A stretch of DNA of 64,000 nucleotides, taken from positions 186,001 to 250,000 of the forward strand of contig JAKEKT010000036.1 of NCBI GenBank assembly GCA_021495925.1. The letters run 5' to 3'. Below, piece by piece: positions 45,686 to 56,523 of this stretch. The position numbers and the translations under genes were made by a program. The DNA comes from Diplodia intermedia. Its lineage: Eukaryota > Ascomycota > Dothideomycetes > Botryosphaeriales > Botryosphaeriaceae. Numbering within the stretch: position 1 is the first letter of the stretch; each line of letters opens with the position of its first letter. The notes under the pieces are model-generated. The model made no database searches and had not been told where the DNA came from. It saw nothing but the letters and a program-made list of their open reading frames with translations.

Positions 45686-48600
45686 TCAAGCTTCGGCCCC
45701 GCCATCCGGCTCACCATCACCTCCATCCTTTCCCTCACCGTCGTCTTTGCCCTTCTCCCTCGACGCCAAGAACATGGCCTTGAACTGCGCATTACTCTTG
45801 CTTCCCGATGCTTCCGTTCCCGTCTCTGCCATCTCCACATCTTTGCCGGCCGCTGACGCCGAGGGGCCCGTGGCCCTCTTGACCCCCAGTCCACCCTTTC
45901 CGCCTCTCCGACCACCTGGCACGCCGGGGCGGCTGACCCGCGGAGTCGGCTGCATCAACGCAGGTTTTGACTCGCCCTTCTTCTCATCCTTCTTCTTGCC
46001 AGACGGTCCGCCGGCGCCCAAACGATCAACTTTCTTCTCAGGGCCGGCCTTCTTCATTTCCTCCACCGTGCCAACGCGGACCCTCCTTCCTGGTTCGATC
46101 TCGTGACCGTCGACCACCAAGCTGGCCTTTCCAACATCCGAAACGTTGGCGAACTCGATGATTGCGCCTTGGTGCTGAGGCATAAGAATGATCTTCCTCA
46201 ACGCCCCGTGAGGCTCGACGAGAGAGCGAATACGCGCATCGTTGACCGTGTCCGGGATGTTGAGGAGGGCGATGGTGCGCTCGCGGCGGTCCCTCGGGGC
46301 TGTCGTCGTCCCATTCGTCTCGGCGGCAGTATCTCCGGGAGCAGAGCCGGGTTCAGGAGAGGCCGAAGTCTGGCCAATGATGGCAGTGGCTTGGCGTTTG
46401 CTGCCCTTGGGCTCCGAAATGCTGGCGCGGAGGATACGTCCTTTGAAATCCTTTGCATCCACAATGTCGGCTGCCTTCTTCGCATTCTCGGCTGTGTCGA
46501 ACTCTCCGAAAGCAACACCCTTCATCTTTCCGCCAAGGTTCCTCGGAATGCGCACATTGACGAATCCGTCCAATGCTGATAGAAGGTCCTGTATCTCCTG
46601 GTCCGTTGCGCTGTGCTCGATGTTTCCAACAAAGATCTCCCGACCCTCGTACTGAGCTCCTTCGCGGGCTTGCTTGTGAGCAGGATCCGAAACAGGTGCC
46701 TTGAGTCTGAGATTCTTTCCCAGCGGCTTGCCATCCATAGCCTTTGATGCTGCTTCCGCTTGCTGAGTGCTCGCGAATGTGACGTAACAGAAACGACGAT
46801 GGGTGTTGAGCTTTAATGATGGGAAGCGCACCGAGACGATCTCACCGTGTTCCTTGAAAAGCTTCCGAATATACGCCTCATCGGCCTCGGGCGGATAGTT
46901 GGTGACGTATAGAGTGGCACCAGTCCCAACCGAGACCCTGACGCTTTCGCCTTCGAGGGGCTTTCCGTCGCGCGTGACGGCAGTCTTCACATCTTGCTGC
47001 GTTTCGAATTCAACCGTGGCTAATTGCGTGGAACCGTCGGCGTCGGGGAAAAGGCTGATGCTGTTAATATTACCGCAGCCGTTGAAGAACTGGCGGACTC
47101 TTGTTTGGGTGGCGGAAGACGGGATGTTCCTGACAATGACAGTCGTGTGCTCCCTGTCGCGTTTCAACTGAGCCGCTGCTGACGATGACGCCTCGAGCTC
47201 CATTGGCTCCACGCTTGCTTCCTCCGCTTGCCTGCTCTTCTTTGCAGCTGTCTCCTCAGCAATAGCGTCAAAGTCCCGCTTGCGCTTCCCGTTCGCTGTA
47301 GCATCGTCGTAAGCCTCGGCAGCCACCTCGGTGGTAGCGAGTACCTGCTGTTGGTAAGCTGCGGCAGCTTCAGCTGCTTCCCTCTGGCGCCTGGCAGCCA
47401 CGTCCGCCCTAGCCTTCTTTGCCTCGAAGACGGCGTAGCGGTACTCGTGAACCGACTCGTTCTGCTCACAATGGTTGATGAACATGTCAATGAGCGCCTC
47501 AGGCCAATCCATGGTGACGACCTTCTTGAGACCCTGGCGAAGAATGTTAGTAGCTTCGCGAGGCGACTCGAGCGATTGTCCGGCGTTCTCCTTGTCCCGC
47601 ATGCACCATTTTGACCAGACGACCATCTCCCAGATGTAGTAGCGGTACCAGAAGTCATAGCTGTTCTCGAGGCGAGGGACGAGGGCTCTCCAGCAATCGC
47701 GGGCTGACTGTGGATGGCCGCTTTGGGTGATGAACTTGATGTTGATCCTCTCCAGACGATACTGAGGATCGCCTTGGAAGTCCTTTCCGTATCTCTTCTC
47801 CCCAATCTCCTTGACGTGTTCCAAGGCCGATCGGATGCCAACTTCAGCAATGTCGACGTCGTCCTCGGACGAACGAGCATCGAAAGCCTTGCGGCGGAGG
47901 AAGCCGCACCAGGCAATGTAGACTTTGAGCAGCTCTTCAAGACCGCCGACATCCAGCAAACCCGTCTCGGTGGCGCTGTGCTTGACACTCTCCATCTCGT
48001 CGAAAGACCTGCCTTCTGCTTCGAGGGTGAGTAAACGGTGCGACCAGAGCTCTCCAGACCAGGGACAGTGACGGGTGCCCCTCTCAAGCACGGGCAGGAC
48101 CTCGACGCCCGAGTCGGGATGCTCCATGAGCAGTTCCACGTAGTTTTGCCATATGGTAGCATCGATGGAGAAGCGAAGGGTGGCACGCTCAAACAAGGCA
48201 TTGATGAGGTGGAAGCTGAAAACTCCCTTGTTGCGGAGCTCCCATTCTAGATAAGCTGAGTAAGCCTCCCACTCGGTATCCTTGTCTGCAGCCTTGACGG
48301 CCCTGTCAACCTTCAGCTCATGGTGCTCACGCAACGCAAACTGCTGCTTGGCCTGGCTTGCACGCTTGGTCATGGTCATCATGGTCTCCTCGTACTCGGA
48401 GTTGAAGTAGCGGGAGATGAAGGTGGAGAACATCTGGAACGTCTCATCCCACGTCGCATGGGGCTTGAGGAGGCGATCGACAAAGGCGTTCTTGAGGTGG
48501 TGGAGCTTCTGGGGTTCCGGGCGAGCTTCCTGGTCTCTTAGCATGATCTCCATCCAGCGATCCCACACGAGATGGCTGTCGTTCATGTGCCATTGAGTGG

Positions 48601-49767
48601 CAGGCAGAGCCTGCTCCCAAACGTCCTTCATTGCCTGCCACGAGAAGACTTCCCGACCCAGCATCTTGTCCTCCTCCGTCCAGTCCGCAGGCTCCACGTC
48701 AAAGGCGGCCGCCCACAGCCAGTACATGTAATCGCCGTACAGGCGCCAGAGCGTGGAGCTGCTGGGCTCCTCCTGCACGGACTTCAGGCACAGCTCCATC
48801 AGGCTCAGGCGTTCCTCGGTGGAACGCGCCAGCATCTTCTCGTCGTTTATCCAGGCGACCCAGCTGTCCTCGCCTATCGCAAATTTTGCATGCATTGTAT
48901 GGCGCGCGTGGCGGAGCTCGGAGAGCAGGCCGTAGGAGAAAGGATCGCGGGAGGCGTCGGGGGCGTCGGGCGGGCGGACGTGGTCGCGGAGTCCCTTGGT
49001 GAGGAGCTCAACCAGGCGGATGTGTGACGTGTAGTCGTACGAGTTTTCCTTCAGCCTCGCGACCAGGTCGTTGATCTCCTTGTTGTCGGGGGCGGACAGC
49101 GAGTTCGCGTGGAAGACGCGCGGCTGCTCGTGCATGGTGATGTCCTTGGCCGAGGTGGAGGACATGGTGCGGGTGATGTTGTGGACGTTGTAGCTGTGGC
49201 GGGGTCAGCAGGAAGTTGGCGGGGGCCGGGGACAAAGCGCCCGGCGACGAAGGAGGGGACTAGGTACTCACCCAACGGAAGGAGCGCGCTGGAAGACCTG
49301 GGGCGACCGCAAGCCCTGGCTGCTCTGGCGAGTAGTCTGCTGGTGATGCTGCATGGACGCGAGATCTGCGCGGGTCAGCACTGTTGCCGCCGCGGGCGCG
49401 CGCAGCGCATCGCTCGTTCTCGACTCACCTGCCAGCGTATCCATGCCGGGGGTGGAGCCGTGTCGGTGCATGGTCGGCGGCTGCGGGCGCTGCGCGGGCG
49501 GGGTGCGGGCTTCAGCAATGTGCGCGAGCGGACTCCTGATGTCGCTGGTGGGGGTGCTCGTCGCGCTCAGCATGCCGCGGCCATTGTGCGCCGGCGAGGG
49601 ACCCGGCGACGGCGCATGCTGCACGTTCTGGTACTGCAGGTACGAGTGGGACGCACCGGCCGAGGGCAGCTGCGGCAGCGGGATGTGCTGTGGCGGGGTC
49701 GGCTGGTGGTGCGGCGGGTGCTGCTGCAGCTGTTGGTGGTGGTGGTGGGCAAGCTGTTGCTGCTGCT

Positions 49768-49820
<53 letters not shown>

Positions 49821-50017
49821 GGGTGCTGATGCGGCGGCAGCTGTGGCGGCGGCGAGTACTGCTGGACCTGGCTCAGGCCCGACGACTTGCGCGACTTGGC
49901 CGGGCGGCCGGGGCGCTGGAGCGGCGACTGCGAGGGCTGGGGGCTGCGCAGCGGCGGCGTCTGCGATTCCTCTTTGGTCGGCGAGTCCTGGGGACTGAGG
50001 AGATTTGCGATGTTCAT
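45686..50017 (-). CDS. PRP24: PRP24/SART3 U4/U6 snRNP recycling factor, 1396 aa
   Basis: Three exons on the minus strand: 50017-49429, 49365-49272 and 49193-45686. Introns of 63 and 78 bp fit in phase, so the Gln-rich N-terminal region and the large downstream frame form one protein. An internal ATG at 49165 would give 1159 residues. Residues 1-230 are low complexity: a start of MNIANLLSPQ, then a run of more than 20 Gln. HAT (half-TPR) helices follow to about residue 830. Four RRM-like segments come next: TTVIVRNIPSS (about 912), ATLYVTNYPPEAD, EIFVGNIEHSATD and TIALLNIPDTV. The C-terminus ends with SNAQFKAMFL, the Lsm-interaction motif, near 1357. It re-anneals U4 and U6 snRNAs in the nucleus after splicing. 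Function is secure; the long N-terminal region is an inference from splice phase. Confidence 0.9.
49753..49816 (-). repeat. CAG/CAA microsatellite encoding polyglutamine in PRP24
   Basis: Read on the minus strand, a run of more than 20 codons CAG with interspersed CAA encodes an uninterrupted Gln tract near residues 68-88 of the PRP24 product, followed by a His/Gln-rich stretch. On the plus strand it reads CTG/TTG. Length variation between isolates is likely for such tracts. Confidence 0.9.
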
Positions 50018-50496
50018 CTTTGCTGGCGGGGAGGACAGGCGCGGTGGTCAGGTCCGGGAGGGGTGCGACATGGCCAGCTCGCCGGCGCGGGGAGGGATTG
50101 GAGATGCGTGGTTGTTGTCGTTGGATGATGATGGCTTAGGTCGCGCGCAGACGCCTCTCTGGAGCACTGGCTTGGGCCGAGTGAGGTCAATTGTGGGATC
50201 GCGCTAGCTGGGCCTCTGCCACACCTGGCCCACTCGTCGGCGGCTCGCTCGAGGCCTCACGCGATGCGACCGCTGCGAAATGTCGAGCTGCACGCGCGGG
50301 AAGGATGCGGCGCCCGGTGGTTGCAGCTGCCACGCCGCGCTGACTATTGCGCCGTTCCTGGGTCTTGCGGAGGGAGACAGGGCGCTCCGGCAGCCTGGTC
50401 TCGCATCACCCGCCGCCCTCAGCGGCGGAAAATCTCTGGCTGTATCCGGCCCGTCCAACCTCAGCACCCGCTCCGCTGCAACTACACCCCCCAGCC
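50018..50496. promoter_or_regulatory. divergent promoter region PRP24 / MRPL22
   Basis: 479 bp between two outward-reading start codons. It is GC-rich without an obvious TATA box, as is common for fungal housekeeping genes. No specific sites are claimed. Confidence 0.5.
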
Positions 50497-51691
50497 ATGA
50501 ACGTGACGATACCCGCGAGACGGCTGGCCCGGCCAGGTAAGCTGCCGATGCCCTGCTCGCTCCCAATGCCATGCTCCAGTTGTCCCCCACTGCGTCAACC
50601 GCCTCAATCCCACACAAATGACCCCAATCCGTTGCCTCCCCAGCTAACACCCTCCCAGCCGTCTCCCTCCCCCTCACGCCCCGCCGTCCCTTCATCTCGG
50701 ACATGTTCAACAAATTCCGCAAGCGCGACAAGAACGAGAAACCCAGCTTCAACCCCAACAAGCCGCAGGTCAACAACCCGCTGCTGGACAACTACATGCG
50801 CAACAAGCCCGACGCCAAGGCATCCGGGCAGCCGCAAGTGAAGCAAGGCTCGCTCACCTCGGACTCCATCTTCGCCAACGAGCTAGCCCGGCCCCCGCCC
50901 CAGGACGACGACGCGCCAGAAGCCACCGGCACGGGGGGGCAGAAGAAGCCCGGCGCCGCCGCCGCCGCCGAGCTGTACCCGGGCCGCGACCCGGCCGCGA
51001 TGGCGGCGGCGCTGCACCCGGACCCGCGGAACGACGCGCGGTGGGCGCGCAAGATGGTGATCCGGGAGGTGACGCACCGGGGGCGGGAGCCGCGGGCGGT
51101 GGCGCTCAAGCGGCGCGAGCGCGAGCAGCTGCTCACGTCGCCGCTGATCAAGACGTCGGTCAAGAAGCTGGGCATGCTGGCCCGCCAGATCCAGGGCAAG
51201 CCCGTCGACGAGGCCATCCTGCAGATGCGCTTCAGCAAGAAGAAGGCCGCCCGCAAGGTGCTCGAGCACCTCGAGTACGCCCGCGACCACGCCGTCGTCT
51301 CGCGCGGCATGGGCCTCGGCGACGCCCAGGGCACAAAGGGCGACCCCGTCGAGATCGAGCTCAAGGACGGCCGCAGGAAGCTGGTCGAGGATCGCACCGG
51401 CATCTATGTCGACCAGGCGTGGGTGGGGAGGGGCGCGTATGGCAAGGCGTGGGATATTAGGGCGAGGGGACGTGTGAATATTTTGCGGTTGCCGACGACG
51501 AGTAAGTCATCGCATTTGCAAAGAAGGTCGTGGAAGCTAACGTGAATGCAGCCATCTCGGTGGTTTTGAAGGAGGAGGCGACGAGGATAAGGCTGTCCGA
51601 GGAGAGGCAGAAGAAGCGCGACAACCGTAAGGTGTGGACGCATCTGCCTGACAGGCCCATTCAACAACAGCGCCAGCACCTGCTGTGGTAG
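50497..51691 (+). CDS. MRPL22: mitochondrial large-subunit ribosomal protein uL22m, 340 aa
   Basis: Three exons: 50497-50536, 50659-51501 and 51552-51691. Exon 1 and the start of exon 2 give an Arg-rich presequence without acidic residues at the front (MNVTIPARRLARPAVSLPL, then RRPF), a typical mitochondrial targeting signal. A start at 50703 would lose it. The L22 domain is clear: SVKKLGMLARQIQGKPVDEA, MRFSKKKAARKVLEHLEYAR, YVDQAWVGRG and RARGRVNILRLP. The C-terminal exon adds TISVVLKEEATRIRL. It lines the exit tunnel of the mitochondrial ribosome. Residues 30-120 are a variable, Ala/Pro-rich region. Confidence 0.92.
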
Positions 51692-52057
51692 ACTATCGCC
51701 AAGATGTGGGCTGATGGCGTACATGTAAGGGTCTGTGGTCTTATGTCCCGTGTAACAATACATGAAACCCTTTTGTGAAAGATACTTGCCGGTGAAGGCA
51801 TGCAAACGTTTTCCCCTTTCAAATGTCGTGGTATGAATTCAAAACTTTTCCTGCCCTGAAAGCATGTCATGTTTTTGCACGCCCACCAGATATCACTAAA
51901 TATCCCGTACAGAAGTAATGTGCCCGTCCAAAAACGCCAACGCTATGCAAGAGGTGTTGCCACACTCATATATCCCCTCACACCCAGGTCTTCCACTTTT
52001 TCATGAACTATAGCCGAACCGCACCAGTAACGAGAAAACGAACCCAGGGTGCATTGC
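51692..52057. terminator. convergent 3' region of MRPL22 and UTP15
   Basis: 366 bp between two stop codons facing each other, so both transcripts must end here. It is AT-richer than the flanking coding DNA. No canonical AATAAA signal is obvious on either strand. Confidence 0.4.
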
Positions 52058-53736
52058 CTATGCCTGACTTGTTCCAGCCATCAACATTTCGAGCATGCCC
52101 TGTGTACTCCACGCTTGTTGGCTGATTTCGGCATTTCTCCTGACCTTGTCGTGTAGCTGATCAACCAGAGCATCAATCTCCGCACTCTGACCCATCTCCT
52201 CGGAGTACAGATCCAGCAGCACGAATGCCACATCCGTAGCGAGCTGCACGTGACGAGGGTCACCGATGCTCTTGTTGAGCCACTTGAGGACGGGCTGAAG
52301 GGTGATCTCATCACGGCCATTCAGAGCCGTGCGCAGTGCGGAACGGTGGCGAAGAGCTGTAAGGAGAGTGAGAGTGTCCTGCTTAGACGGGTTCTAAAGT
52401 TATCGTTAGTAAAAACTTCAGGGTGAGAACAGACCGCCCAATGATAACGTACCTGAGCCTCAAGGACGAGATCAAGTGCCTTTTCGTACTGGCCCTTGCG
52501 AAGGGCTGTCTCCCACTTGCTCATGTTCTTGATCTTGCCGCGCTCGTTTCCGTCGATGATGATATCCGCGCCCTCGCCAGTGAAATCCCGTCCGCGCAAC
52601 CTCTTCTCCCAACCCTTGCCCCTCTTCTTGTTCTTGCGGTCATATTCTTCAAGTTTTCCCTCCATGAGCGCCTTCATCTCCTTGGCCCGCTCGCGGGCTG
52701 CCACCTTCTGCTGGCCAGATAATCTCGTCTTGAGCGACAGAATACCATTCTCCATGCCGACAGCCAAATGCTTGTCTTCCCTCTCGGTACCCGATGCAAT
52801 CACCCCAAGAGACAGAATAGGCGAGGGGTACTTGAAGCCAGCAACGACATTCCAGCCGGTCGTCTCAAAAACCTTGACATGGCCGTCCAACCCACCACTG
52901 AGAACTCGTTCGCCATTGTTCGCCAGCGCCAGGCTCGTGACGGTCTTTTGGTGGTTGCGCAGCAGCTGGAGGGGACGGCCAGCCACCAGATCGAGCACAG
53001 AGATAGTGTTCTCGGCCGAGGCGAGCAGCGTGGTTCCGGACGGCAGAGGGAGGACGCTCTCGACAGCCGCGGCATGCTTGAACGTCATGACAGCCTTCCC
53101 TCTAATTCTCGGATCCCACAGGCGGACCGTCTGGTCGTAGCTGCCCGAGAACAGCAGGCGGTCCGCCTGCCCGGGCATGAAACCACCGCAGCGCACGTAA
53201 TCCTGGTGTCCCACGAACGTCTGGGTGCTCTTGTCGGAGGGCAGGTCCCACAGGCGCACGGTGGTGTCGTCGGACGCGCTCATGAGGGTCGTCAGCTCGG
53301 CGGGGCTCCACTTGGTGACGTGGACGGGCTGCTTGTGCTCCTTCCAGGTCTTGAGGATGGCGCGCGAGTTGACGTCGAAGGCCTGGATGGCGCCGCTGTC
53401 GCCGCCGGCCAGCAGCACGCGGCCGTCGCGGCGGATGTCGCCGCTGTGCGCGCGGTCCTCGACGCCGAAGCGGGTGATGGTCTTGACCACCTTGCGCGTG
53501 CGGCTGCTGAAGACCTGCACGCGGCCGCCCGACGTCACGGCGAAGGTCTCCGGGCTGTTGAGCTGCGTCGCCGAGGGCGCGAACGGCGGCGCCGAGATGT
53601 GCGTGACGGGCGACGAGTGCGGCGACGGCAGCAGCAGCTGCGACGAGAACGTCTTCCAGTACTTCTGCTCGGGCGTCAGCGCGGACGGCGCCGCGGGCAG
53701 CTTGACGGGCTGCAGCGGCCGGACTTCTGTTGCCAT
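52058..53736 (-). CDS. UTP15: UTP15, SSU processome WD40 protein, 539 aa
   Basis: Two exons on the minus strand: 53736-52453 and 52393-52058, separated by a 59-bp intron with an ACTAAC branch point. An in-frame ATG at 53961 exists, but the conserved protein starts at 53736 (MATEVRPLQPVKLP). WD40 repeats fill residues 70-340, with blocks such as SASDDTTVRLWDL, FSGSYDQTVRLWD and VLSGGLDGHVKVF. The C-terminal part (GQYEKALDLVLEA, TALRHRSALRTALNGR, LLDLYSEEMG) is the UTP15 C-terminal domain. It belongs to the t-UTP/UtpA complex, which starts 18S pre-rRNA transcription and processing in the nucleolus. Length fits the family. It is divergent from the TMEM234-like gene. Confidence 0.93.
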
Positions 53737-54031
53737 TGTCGCGTGTGGGAGGGAGCGTGGGCCGGGGGAATGGGGGCGTGCTGGTGGTGGTCGTGGGTGC
53801 GCAACGCGGGAGATATTTTTCTGAAGCAATGACGCCGCATCCCTGCAACTCTTGGCGGCGCGCGTGTCAGGGCTCGCGTTCGGTCCCCCGGTCCCCAGAT
53901 CCACCGACCCTCCAGACAACCGTATCCTGCTTTCCGGCCTCTCTCGCGTATTGCGTGCCAATTCCGCTCGCTATCACTCTGGTGTACTCGAAACCCTCGT
54001 ATCGTCATCAATACTCCTGTCACGCAACACC
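53737..54031. promoter_or_regulatory. divergent promoter region UTP15 / TMEM234-like
   Basis: 295 bp between outward-facing start codons. No TATA box or clear factor site was identified. Confidence 0.5.
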
Positions 54032-54606
54032 ATGGACCCCGGGGATCCAGCTATGCATGCCGACGACCCGCAACCTTCCATCTTCCGCTGGGTTCTCGGC
54101 TTCCTGCTTGTCGGAGCGGCATGGGGAATGACCACGCCCTTCATGCGGCGCGCCGCCGTCAACTACACTCCACCGGCCCGTCCGTATGTGACTGATCCGA
54201 GCGTACCGTGGTTGAAACGCAAGCTATGGGGTGTCATATACGCCGTGATCGACCTTTTGCGGCGACCGGCTTATGCTGTGCCGTTGCTGATTAATATTAC
54301 CGGGAGCATCTGGTTCTTCTTGCTGCTTGGATCTGCCGGTAAGTGCAATCGAGCATCATTCAAGCAACACTCCATTGGCTAATCGTGTGCATTGTAGAGC
54401 TCAGTCTTATGGTCCCCATCACGAATTCCTGCGCATTCCTATTCACCGTCTTGGGCGAGTGGTTGGCAGAGCGCAAGGTCATTGAGAGGGGTAAGAGACT
54501 GCCTGGTTGACTCCAAAGCCGATACTAACATTCAGTTATAGATACTTGGTTTGGAATGGCGCTAGTGCTCGGAGGCATTGCTTTGTGCGTGACTGCAAAG
54601 AGATAG
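54032..54606 (+). CDS. TMEM234-like four-helix membrane protein, 154 aa
   Basis: Three exons: 54032-54338, 54398-54490 and 54542-54606. The introns are 59 and 51 bp and phases agree. Motifs of the TMEM234 family are visible: LVGAAWGMTTPFMRRAA, LLINITGSIWFFLLL, ELSLMVPITNSCAFLFTVLG and GMALVLGGIALCV. These give four membrane helices, like half of an EamA/DMT transporter. The family is conserved from fungi to humans but its molecular role is unclear. Its stop is only 81 bp from that of the convergent MRF1 gene. Confidence 0.85.
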
Positions 54607-54687
54607 ATTGTGTTTTGTTCACTGTTCTTATTCTCCTCCATTTGTGGTATCTATACTATTACATGATTTCTACAGACATCTGTACAC

Positions 54688-56033
54688 TCATTTCTTTTCC
54701 TCGCTCTCTTGCAAGAGGACCATCTGCTGGACCTCCTGATCGCTCATCCACTGCCTGACACTCTCCATGGCTTTTTCCAGATTGTCCCCTCCTTCAATCA
54801 CGTCATCCAATCCATGGATCGTCAGCCCACTACGGTGGTCTGTCACCCGCTGCTGCCCCCAGTTGTACGTCCTGATCTTATGCTCACGGCCCATCTTGGC
54901 AACGCCTATGACGCTCCTCCGCAAGTTCAGCGCCTCCTCTTCCCTGGCTTCCCGCCTCAACTGCGCTATTCTCGACCGCAGCACCTGCCATGCCTTGTCC
55001 CTATTCGCTCTTTGCGACCTGGAGTCCTGGATTGCTGCCACCGTCCCGGTCGGAACATGCGTCAACCGCACCGCCGACTCGGTCTTGTTGACATGCTGTC
55101 CGCCCGCCCCGCTCGCCCTCATGATATCGGTGCGCACCTCCTTCGGATCGATGAAATAGTCGCTATTCGGGTCCTCGAAATCCATACTGGCGGCGGCGCC
55201 CTCGGGAAAACTGGGCAGGACCAGCACGCTCGCCGAGCTGGTGTGGGTGCGGCCCTTGCTCTCGGTGGCGGGCACGCGCTGGACGCGGTGGACGCCGGCC
55301 TCGCAGCGGAAGCGGGCGTAGGCGCCGTCGTCGGCGACCTCGAGGATGGCCTCCTGCAGCGGGGCGTCGGAGCCGCGCGGGTCGCCCATGCCGTCGGCGT
55401 CCTCGTACTTGACCAGCGCCGCGCGCAGCCCGCGCCGCGCGCAGTACGCCTGGTACATGCGCAGCAGGTCCGCCGCGAACAGCGCCGCCTCGGACCCGCC
55501 CGCGCCCGGCCGGATCTCCAGCATGCACGGCAGCTGCGCGAACGGGTGCTTGGGCACCAGGCTGCCCGTCAGCGTCCGCGAGGCCCGCTCGAGCTGGGCC
55601 GCCGTGTCGGGCAGGTCGTCGGCGGCGAGGTCGCGCAGCTCGGCGTCGGCGGTGGGGTCGTTGACGAGGCTGCGGAGCTCGGTGAGGGACTGCGGCGCGC
55701 GGTTCGTGGCGAGGTTAGAGGATGGTGGTGTGGTGTTTGGAGATGGCCATTGGGGTCGCAAACCTCGTTCGCCTTCTCCCATTCTTGCAGAGCCGCGACG
55801 ATGGGAGCTGCTTCGCCGGCCTTCTTGGCGGTGCGGGTGTCGAAGCTGTCGACGAGCTTCTCGGATAGCTGGGCATGCTCGGCGGCGACGGCGCGGGCGC
55901 GCTTGAGCACGGCAGATGAAATGGAATTTGGAGATGCGCTGGTGGTCTGGCGGCGCACCAAGGCGGTGGCGCTAGCGGGGAAGGAGGAGCGGAGCAGGCA
56001 TCGGCGGCAGATCCAGCCTGCGGCGGCGTTCAT
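54688..56033 (-). CDS. MRF1: mitochondrial peptide chain release factor 1, 423 aa
   Basis: Two exons on the minus strand: 56033-55764 and 55689-54688, with a 74-bp intron at phase 0. The first 35 residues are Arg/Ala/Ser-rich without acidic residues (MNAAAGWICRRCLLRSSFP), a mitochondrial targeting signal. The class-I release-factor body follows: EIRPGAGGSEAALFA, HRVQRVPATESKGR, then the GGQ motif in GAGGQHVNKT (286-288), which triggers peptide release. The end carries REHKIRTYNWGQQRVTDHR. It terminates translation at UAA/UAG codons in mitochondria. It is divergent from the GGT-family gene. Confidence 0.93.
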
Positions 56034-56523
56034 GGCGGGGTGCGGAGGAGGATTGGGTGTCGGGTTAAACTTTTGGAGCTGCAGTGAGCGTCACACAGCG
56101 GCCACAGCATCGGCCCGTGTGTTTCGGTTGGCCTGGGCTTGGCAGGGACCGCGGGGCCAGCCCATGGAACTCTCCCGCGGCCAACAGCTGCTCGGCTGGC
56201 TGGCAGGCCCTTCTTCTGTCACTGCCTTCTCAATCCGGCTAATCGCAGATGCGCAGTCGGCCTGTCACCGCGATGCCGAGGGACAGGGCCGGTTGAATGG
56301 GCCGCGCCCGTGGTGAATAACGTAATGATGAAGGACCCCGCATAGGCAGCTGGACCGGAGATATCGAGCTCAAGGTGGGATGCCAGCGCCTGTGACTCTA
56401 TCTGTAAACTTCCGCCTCGGTCTCTAGATCGTCGCTCTCCGTTGTCGCAACTTTTCTTTGCTCTCATATTGATCGTCACACTCTTCCCTGGCTTCCTTAA
56501 GATACCGCGCAGTCTTCAGCAAT
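56034..56523. promoter_or_regulatory. divergent promoter region MRF1 / GGT-family gene
   Basis: 490 bp between outward-reading start codons. The stretch at 56400-56520 is pyrimidine-rich, as expected close to the GGT-family start. No specific site is assigned. Confidence 0.45.

Noticed and set aside
49109..50128. Long plus-strand frame with a poly-Leu run opposite PRP24
   Set aside because: It is the antisense of the polyglutamine tract and N-terminal exons; it has no domain and no splice logic.
54709..56316. 535-codon plus-strand frame opposite MRF1
   Set aside because: Antisense of the release-factor gene; no recognisable domain and it runs across the divergent promoter.
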